NCBI RefSeq assembly: GCF_049116215.1
Contig: NZ_JAGDZB010000005.1
Location: forward strand, 289,677-353,676
Direction: 5' to 3'
Length of the DNA: 64,000 nucleotides
From: Shimia sp049116215
Lineage (GTDB): Bacteria; Pseudomonadota; Alphaproteobacteria; Rhodobacterales; Rhodobacteraceae
Shown: positions 59,317-64,000 of the stretch, piece by piece
How the letters are laid out: each line of letters starts with the position of its first letter
Numbering within the stretch: position 1 is the stretch's first letter
The notes under the pieces: generated by a model
Seen by the model: only the letters and a program-made list of their open reading frames with translations
What the model was told of the DNA's origin: nothing
The model's database searches: none
Program-made: the position numbers and the translations under genes

Positions 59317-60264
59317 GTGCATCGGGGCACAACGGGAGAACAGAACTTGCACTACTCTGCAGGCACAGTAAATTCTTTGGAAAACTTGCCTTGTTACAAC
59401 GGCGTTGAGGATTACGTTACGCCGCTTGGGAAAAGTGGCCCTATTTCGAGCTTTCAGTGTGTTACCAGCGGTGGGATTGGTTTATTTCAAGAGTCATTTT
59501 CGAGCCGGTTGCGATATCAAGAAGCTCAGACCGGCGACGCCATCTACTTCGGATTATTCCTGCCAGGTAGAGCAAGGGTCCGCTTTGAAAGCTTCTATCA
59601 TGTTAAACCCTTTGTCGTTTGCTGGCAGGGCAATCCGCGCAGGGAATACGAGTACGTAGTCGAAAAAGGCACCAGACAATTCATTGTTGAAGTTCCGCGA
59701 AGTTTGGTTAATGCCCGAGACTGGCAACTCCCACTGCAGCCGTTTATGAGCTTTGAGCTTGGAATGGTCGATTTGTTTGTTTCGAGGGTTCAGCACTTCC
59801 TGGATCAGGCAAAACAAAGGCGTGTCAAACACGTTCCGGCGTTTGAAAACTTGGCAATGGAGCTCGTTGAATTGTTGTGCGGTGACGGCGTCTTTCAGGT
59901 ATCGCGACCAAACTATGGAAAACGAACCAGCTCTCTTCACCGAAGGATTGTGACCGAAGTCGATTGCCTTTTCCACGTAGATTTGGACGGGATCAATTGG
60001 ACTAGCAAAGACCTTTGCCGGGCTTTGGACGTACCCAAAAGGACGCTTTACGACGCATTCCAGGGCCAGTTAGGGATTGGCCCTCTGGAATTGCATCGAC
60101 GAATGCGCCTGTTGCACCTGAGAAAGCTTCTCTTAAATGCGGATTCAGAACGCGGGGTTGTTACGAGACTAATGGGGCAGGCCGGGTTTTCTCATCTGGG
60201 AAGGACCTCGGTCGCCTACCGAAATATGTTCGGTGAATCCCCCACTGAAACACTGTTCAAATAG
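59317..60264 (+). CDS. AraC family transcriptional regulator
   Basis: 315 residues. The N-terminal 200 residues are a ligand-binding region resembling AraC_binding_2 (GDAIYFGLFLPG, VVCWQGNPRREYEY). The C-terminus has the two AraC helix-turn-helices: WTSKDLCRALDVPKRTLYDAF and MGQAGFSHLGRTSVAYRNMFGESP. The start may be GTG 59317, though AGGA is only 2 bases away, so a slightly later start is possible. Divergent from the amidohydrolase by 86 bases, it is the likely regulator of that pair. Confidence 0.8.
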   Translation: MHRGTTGEQNLHYSAGTVNSLENLPCYNGVEDYVTPLGKSGPISSFQCVTSGGIGLFQESFSSRLRYQEAQTGDAIYFGLFLPGRARVRFESFYHVKPFVVCWQGNPRREYEYVVEKGTRQFIVEVPRSLVNARDWQLPLQPFMSFELGMVDLFVSRVQHFLDQAKQRRVKHVPAFENLAMELVELLCGDGVFQVSRPNYGKRTSSLHRRIVTEVDCLFHVDLDGINWTSKDLCRALDVPKRTLYDAFQGQLGIGPLELHRRMRLLHLRKLLLNADSERGVVTRLMGQAGFSHLGRTSVAYRNMFGESPTETLFK

Positions 60265-60540
60265 AAACGATTGGCGATTGGTGGGAACTTCGCTTCGGAG
60301 CTTTGTAATTTCTCTCAAAGCCCAAAGAGACAGCAAAACATCAACGGTCCAATGTCCGCTTTGTCCGCATAGCTGACATTGGACTGAACCGAAGCGAATG
60401 ACTGTTATCCGCCCGAAGTGTAGATCCGACATGTCTGCTTCGGGCTGAGAGCCGTCATTCATCAAGAAGCCTACCTGCGGTAGCGATGAAACCGAGCCTC
60501 CTTGCGTATCTAAAATAGAAGCAACGTAAGGAGATTCATC
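60265..60540. other. intergenic region with long inverted repeat
   Basis: 276 bases without a gene. A perfect 10-bp inverted repeat (GTCCAATGTC at 60347-60356, GACATTGGAC at 60375-60384) could terminate or regulate, but lacks a T-run. Confidence 0.45.
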
Positions 60541-60714
60541 ATGAAATCGTTTCGCACCCTCGGCGATGCCGCCGGGGGTTTTCTTATGAGCGCACCGCCA
60601 CGTTCCGTGTTGACCGCGATCCTCTGGCTTGGGGCTCGCACGCATCCTGCCGTGTCGATGATGCTGATCTTGGTCTTCCTAGCCGCCTGGATAAAGGGCG
60701 CTAGCGATGGCTGA
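60541..60714 (+). CDS. small membrane protein, 57 aa
   Basis: ATG 60541 follows AAGGAG by 8 bases and encodes 57 residues. One clear membrane helix (VSMMLILVFLAAWI) near the C-terminus is preceded by an amphipathic stretch. It overlaps the next gene (ATGGCTGA), so the pair is co-translated just upstream of the integrase. Function unknown. Such micro-genes are common beside integrases. Confidence 0.6.
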   Translation: MKSFRTLGDAAGGFLMSAPPRSVLTAILWLGARTHPAVSMMLILVFLAAWIKGASDG

Positions 60715-60901
60715 GCTGACGCTCCATCCCGATGACATCGTAGTAATCCGCGCAAGCGAAGATTGGCCCGAACATCTGTTTCGGGTCGATTTCGTTTTTG
60801 ACGACTGCGTGGGCGGCTACTCGATCACTGGACCACTGGCGGGGGAGTACGGCGAGCCGGACTTCGACCTCATTCTCAGGGTCCACCAACGCGGCACCTG
60901 A
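60707..60901 (+). CDS. hypothetical protein, 64 aa
   Basis: A 64-residue acidic protein (LHPDDIVVIRASEDWPEHLFRVDFVFDDCVGGYSITGPL). It starts within the end of the membrane-peptide gene and stops 34 bases before the integrase start. No domain is recognised. The good coupling and even codon use support a real gene. Confidence 0.6.
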   Translation: MAELTLHPDDIVVIRASEDWPEHLFRVDFVFDDCVGGYSITGPLAGEYGEPDFDLILRVHQRGT

Positions 60902-60935
60902 CCGCTCTTTCCCAAAACAGAAAAGGAGGAGACAC

Positions 60936-62240
60936 ATGTCTGCTCATATCAAGTATGCGTACTTGAAGGGTCACACATGGCTCTACCGACGCAACTGGCC
61001 CAAGGACGTGGCGATGGTCCTTGGTCAGCAAGCCCTAAAGCAATCGCTGAAGACCAACTCAACTAACACCGCTCGCACAAGGGCCGCCGAGGTCAATCTT
61101 CGTTACGAGAAGACAGTCTCGGAGGTGCGGGATCGCTCCGAGGAGGCTCTGTCTGTGCCAGAGAACAGCGCTGGCTCTCTCGAGTGGGAAGCTGCATCGG
61201 GAACTGCTCTCGACTACCTACGGGCCACCCTGGAGCTGTCTGGGCAGCTGGATGAACGGTCGCGGTTCGAGCACCTGATACCACGGGAGAAGATCTCGAT
61301 TCAGGATAAGGGCGCCGTCTATTTATCTAGGAGGTCCAATGAACTACGGCCCGGTGGGTTTAAATCGGTTCGCTATTCTGTTGGGCTGTTTCTCTCAAAG
61401 TATGGTGATCGGTCCCTGTGCAGTTTGACCAGAGCTGAGGGGCGCGAGTTCCTTGGTTTGGTGGCACAACTCTCCCCGGTCATTGGTAAGTCGGAGAGAA
61501 CCAGAGGGCTCTCGCTGGATCAGTTGGTAGCTTTCTCCGCTCAAGGAACGGCTCGGATCACCACGCGCACTCAGAAGCGGATCTGGGCTCAGGTCAACGC
61601 CTTCATAGATTGGACGGTTTATGAGGGGCATCTTGAGCAGAATCCGTTCAAGACGGTCTTGTTCGATCAGAAGATAAAGCCGCAGCCTTATGCCGTTCCA
61701 ACGGATGGGGAGGTGGTCCAACTTCTGACGACGAAGGATCCGGTGCTACGTCCCGTGATGCTGACCTGTCTGCTGACGGGGATGCGGGCTGGAGAAGCGA
61801 TTGGTTTGCTCAGAGAGGATCTTATCTCGAAGGGAAATCTTGGCGGCTTCATCCATGTGCGACCAAATGAACTGCGCTTGCTTAAAACCGATGCGGCTGA
61901 ACGGCAGGTCCCGATGCATCCGGTGCTGGATGAGATGTTTCGTTCACTTCCGAGCGAAGGCCCCCTGTTTCCTGAGACCAATGTCGAGCAGGTGACCAAA
62001 CGGTTCGCCCGGTTGCGACAGGCTAAGAAATTGGATCGTCCTCGTCTGGTGTTTCACTCGACGCGCAAGTGGTTCATCACCCAATGCGAACGCACCGGTG
62101 TGCCGGAACACTTCACCGCTAGCATCGTTGGCCATAAGTCTGCCCGCTCGGAGAACGGGATCACCTACGGCATCTACAGCGCTGGAATCTCGGATGAGCA
62201 GAAGCGGGGTATCGTGGATCAGATCCGCCTGCCGACATGA
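60936..62240 (+). CDS. tyrosine recombinase / phage-type integrase with DUF6538-like N-terminus
   Basis: 434 residues from ATG 60936 with AAGGAGG 6 bases upstream; the longer frame to 60798 overlaps the previous gene. The N-terminal arm-binding segment (HIKYAYLKGHTWLYRRNWPKDV) is followed by a SAM-like core-binding domain. Catalytic residues are R284 (LLTGMRAGEAIGL), K317, H374 and R377 (HSTRKWF), H400 (GHKSAR) and Y414 (TYGIYSAG). It is complete and likely active. It would cut and join the att sites of the island. Its own substrate may lie in the flanking 322-bp repeats (inference). Confidence 0.93.
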   Translation: MSAHIKYAYLKGHTWLYRRNWPKDVAMVLGQQALKQSLKTNSTNTARTRAAEVNLRYEKTVSEVRDRSEEALSVPENSAGSLEWEAASGTALDYLRATLELSGQLDERSRFEHLIPREKISIQDKGAVYLSRRSNELRPGGFKSVRYSVGLFLSKYGDRSLCSLTRAEGREFLGLVAQLSPVIGKSERTRGLSLDQLVAFSAQGTARITTRTQKRIWAQVNAFIDWTVYEGHLEQNPFKTVLFDQKIKPQPYAVPTDGEVVQLLTTKDPVLRPVMLTCLLTGMRAGEAIGLLREDLISKGNLGGFIHVRPNELRLLKTDAAERQVPMHPVLDEMFRSLPSEGPLFPETNVEQVTKRFARLRQAKKLDRPRLVFHSTRKWFITQCERTGVPEHFTASIVGHKSARSENGITYGIYSAGISDEQKRGIVDQIRLPT

Positions 62241-62282
62241 CCATTCCCGACATTGAGAGGGTTACAGGATGCCCTAAACTTA

Positions 62283-62330
62283 ACCCCGGCTGGCTACGTG
62301 CTGGCCGGGGTCCACTTTTCTTTTTTTTTA
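62283..62330. terminator. terminator shared by integrase and zinc-ribbon genes
   Basis: ACCCCGGC (62283-62290) pairs with GCCGGGGT (62304-62311), followed by CCACTTTTC and nine T residues. The minus-strand zinc-ribbon stop codon lies within the T-run at 62328-62330. Confidence 0.85.
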
Positions 62331-62450
62331 CAACTCGTAGCCGCACTTAGGGCACTTCTCTATCCACTTCGAAACGGCTCTCCCGCAGTTATGGCAGTGG
62401 GTATCGCCGTAAGAGCAAAGGTTCAGTGCGGTAGTGTTGAGCAAGTTCAT
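62328..62450 (-). CDS. zinc-ribbon micro-protein, 40 aa
   Basis: Forty residues from ATG 62450 with a strong site (GGGAGGA, 7 bases upstream). Two CxxC pairs, C19/C22 in HCHNCG and C33/C36 in KCPKCGYEL, form a classic zinc ribbon; an extra C12 and H18/H20 are also present. It is convergent with the integrase and stops inside that gene's terminator T-run. Small zinc ribbons of this kind often bind nucleic acid or act as adaptors. Function unknown. Confidence 0.65.
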   Translation of the reverse strand: MNLLNTTALNLCSYGDTHCHNCGRAVSKWIEKCPKCGYEL

Positions 62451-62703
62451 GAATGATCCTCCCGTTGATGAACATGGGCGATCATCAGGAGAAACGCTAG
62501 CGAATGTCAGAGTATTTGAGGTTGGGTGGAAAACTGGCGGGTTTCCTCCAGCCGGATTTGGTTTCCGTGCTGAAGGAAGACATGAATTCTGGGCTCAGCG
62601 GTTGCGATTATGGCCCAACATCACATGCATTCGGCACCAATTCATAAATGAAGCCAGTGTATTACACATAGATCGAAGGAAACCACTTTTTTGAGGGAAA
62701 AAG

Positions 62704-63102
62704 ATGTTTCGATTTACCGTCAGCTCCGTAGCAGCTCTCATGATAGCGTTTCCTGCCTACGCCGGTTCACTTCATATCCGCGACGCTGATACGATCGTAG
62801 TGGATGGCACGCCTGTCCGCCTGAACGGTGTGGACGCTCCTGAACTAAAAACAAGAGCAGGTCAGGACGCCAAACGGTGGCTAACCAATTATCTTCGCGG
62901 CAAAGCTATCTCCTGTGATTTGACCGGTGAGCGGACGTATGATCGCTGGGTCGGCATTTGCTACGCCGATGGCAAGGATATCGGGGCCTCTGTAATCGCA
63001 GCAGGGCAAGGGTTGGATTGCCCGCGTTACTCCAATGGCCGGTATGGTCATCTTGAAACTCCCGCTGCCAAGTCTCGGATAAGACGCGCGAGGTATTGCT
63101 AG
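62704..63102 (+). CDS. exported thermonuclease-like (SNase) protein
   Basis: 132 residues with GAGGG 6 bases before ATG 62704. Signal peptide VSSVAALMIAFPAYA. The SNase fold signatures are present: IRDADTIVVDGTPVRLNGVDAPE with the catalytic Arg and Glu-type residues, the ERTYDRWVGICYADG strand, and GQGLDCPRY. It probably cleaves nucleic acids in the periplasm or outside. One base separates its stop from the next start, so they form an operon. Confidence 0.85.
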   Translation: MFRFTVSSVAALMIAFPAYAGSLHIRDADTIVVDGTPVRLNGVDAPELKTRAGQDAKRWLTNYLRGKAISCDLTGERTYDRWVGICYADGKDIGASVIAAGQGLDCPRYSNGRYGHLETPAAKSRIRRARYC

Positions 63103-63103
63103 T

Positions 63104-63493
63104 ATGCGAAGGCTTTCCTTGGCTTTAGCTACAATGACGGCTTTGGGCGCGTGCGCCAATGAAGCCGCCATCGTCGGAACTGGGAATTTTCAGAAGACGG
63201 CTGCTCCGCGATTTAACTCTTCAGGTTCTGCCGGTAGTGAACACGATGACGTTGCCTTTGGGACAGACGGAATAAGCTATACACGGGCCGGGAGTTTCAT
63301 GTTGGGATCCAATGGAGAGAGTATCTACCGTCTCTCGGATCGAACCATGATAGGCTCGGACGGGACGACATATTCGAGAGCAGGAAATACGACAATTCGA
63401 TCTGATGGCGTCAGTTATCGACGCGTCGGGAACACGACATTGGGGTCAGACGGAACCACTTGCCATTCCTTCCGTCACACCGTCATTTGTTGA
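63104..63493 (+). CDS. lipoprotein with 15-residue tandem repeats
   Basis: 129 residues. The lipobox LGACAN makes Cys17 the likely lipid site. From about residue 50 it is built of 15-residue repeats with the pattern SDGxxYxRxGNTTxxG: TDGISYTRAGSFMLG, NGESIYRLSDRTMIG, SDGTTYSRAGNTTIR, SDGVSYRRVGNTTLG and a final SDGTTCHSFRHTVIC. Such regular beta-rich repeats suggest a surface beta-solenoid. Tightly packed behind the SNase gene. Function unknown. Confidence 0.7.
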   Translation: MRRLSLALATMTALGACANEAAIVGTGNFQKTAAPRFNSSGSAGSEHDDVAFGTDGISYTRAGSFMLGSNGESIYRLSDRTMIGSDGTTYSRAGNTTIRSDGVSYRRVGNTTLGSDGTTCHSFRHTVIC

Positions 63494-63506
63494 GGAAGCT
63501 AACAGA

Positions 63507-63653
63507 ATGATTTGGGCATTTTTGATTGCAGCGTTGCTTTGGCTTCTGACAGGCAGCGAATTGCTAGCCGTTGTGACTTTGGTTGCGCTTATGTTGTTCG
63601 TACTTACGATCAGGCTACTTGCATGGGTTTTGGGGGCGAACTCAAGAAAATAG
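63507..63653 (+). CDS. small membrane protein, 48 aa
   Basis: 48 residues from ATG 63507 with GAGGAAG 8 bases upstream. Almost the whole sequence is hydrophobic: WAFLIAALLWLLTG then LLAVVTLVALMLFVLTIRL, giving two membrane helices and a basic C-terminus (GANSRK). It starts 13 bases after the repeat lipoprotein and ends 14 bases before the right inverted repeat. Possibly co-expressed with the SNase and lipoprotein. The size also fits a toxin-like peptide, but nothing else supports that. Confidence 0.55.
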   Translation: MIWAFLIAALLWLLTGSELLAVVTLVALMLFVLTIRLLAWVLGANSRK

Positions 63654-63667
63654 AAAGACACACAAAG

Positions 63668-63989
63668 CCGCCTCGACCAACTGACCCTCCAGGAGCTTAC
63701 CGAGGGCCTCAGACGGTTCAGACAGAGCAAGGACTGCAACCATAAGAAGGTTCGTGAGCGGGTCGTGGCGCTGCTGAGAGAGATTGCTGAGGCGGATGGT
63801 CAGCTTCACGAGATGGAGTTATTGGCGATGTCCGTCGCTGAATGCTTGCCGCCCCCGTGGTTTCAGGACGGGCCAAGAGATCGGGACGCGGACAGGCAAA
63901 AGTGCCCCAATAAGTGCCCCAGTTTTTGAGTTGGTTCGGGAAAGCCGATGCGTTTCATCGAGACGCAAGGCTTCCTATCACCCCAGCCA
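63668..63989 (-). repeat. right copy of 322-bp inverted repeat
   Basis: Reverse complement of 56522-56843 at 320 of 322 positions. On the plus strand it carries 88 codons of the same frame fragment seen on the left (LDQLTLQELTEGLRRF to PNKCPSF, stop 63927-63929), closed upstream by TAG. It contains GTGCCCC-AATAA-GTGCCCC at 63902-63920. Confidence 0.93.
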
Positions 63990-64000
63990 ACTTCATCGAA

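Noticed and set aside
62434..62694. 86-codon plus-strand frame before the nuclease gene
   Set aside because: It overlaps the better-supported zinc-ribbon gene's start region, lacks a ribosome site and has no motif.
56522..63989. CRISPR array or classical insertion sequence as explanation of the inverted repeats
   Set aside because: Only two long copies exist, with no spacers and no transposase. 322-bp arms and a tyrosine integrase do not fit an IS with short terminal repeats.

Overview
The window reads as chromosome of a marine alphaproteobacterium of the Roseobacter/Rhodobacteraceae type. This is inferred from the GC-rich, densely packed genes, the DUF1489 protein, a B12-dependent ribonucleotide reductase, a five-step formylglutamate Hut pathway, and an osmolyte/hydroxyproline catabolic locus. 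No rRNA or tRNA gene was found.

Layout. 1-2586: the 3' part of nadD and a chemoreceptor. 2744-17864: a large cell-surface polysaccharide cluster. It holds a GH16 glycanase, an OmpA-like protein, an acyltransferase, a STAS-nucleotidyltransferase-beta-helix fusion, an exported protein, a GT2 synthase, two DUF3131 proteins, an HlyD-type adaptor, an ABC protein with degenerate catalytic motifs, and a further exported protein. 18052-20605: modABC. 20750-23644: a DUF1489 gene and nrdJ, with a pair of NrdR-like boxes upstream of nrdJ. 23645-24618: a gene-poor stretch with debris. 24619-29220: a lipoprotein, an L,D-transpeptidase, a GntR regulator and an NMT1/SsuA-type ABC importer. 29334-36681: hutC, hutF and hutIHGU (histidine to glutamate via formylglutamate). 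36843-39926: a globin, an aldehyde dehydrogenase and its AcoR-like regulator.

40119-53341 is a complete hydroxyproline locus. A nine-gene minus-strand operon (51885 down to 43591) encodes an amino-acid ABC importer, the trans-4-hydroxyproline enzymes (2-epimerase, FAD oxidase, DHDPS-type deaminase), a cis-3-hydroxyproline dehydratase and a trans-3-hydroxyproline dehydratase. Around it lie a pyrroline-2-carboxylate reductase, alpha-ketoglutarate-semialdehyde dehydrogenase, a GntR regulator and an M24 (Xaa-Pro) peptidase. The exact 10-mer TTGTATCCAA (either strand) sits in front of every transcription unit, which ties them into one predicted regulon.

53366-56300 is a decaying junction: a HAD phosphatase, the 3' end of a phnE-like permease, a hybrid histidine-kinase pseudogene broken by an 8-bp tandem triplication, and an RTX protein. 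56522-63989 is bounded by a 322-bp, 320/322-identical inverted repeat that encloses 6.8 kb. Inside are an ABM-domain protein, a YtcJ-like amidohydrolase, an AraC regulator, a tyrosine integrase, and several very small genes (a membrane peptide, a 64-aa protein, a 40-aa zinc ribbon, a secreted SNase, a 15-residue-repeat lipoprotein, a 48-aa membrane protein). This looks like a genomic island, and its inverted flanks could allow inversion.

The best candidates for something undescribed are the polysaccharide cluster with its unusual fusion and degenerate ABC protein, the integrase segment between long inverted repeats, and the single-motif hydroxyproline regulon.
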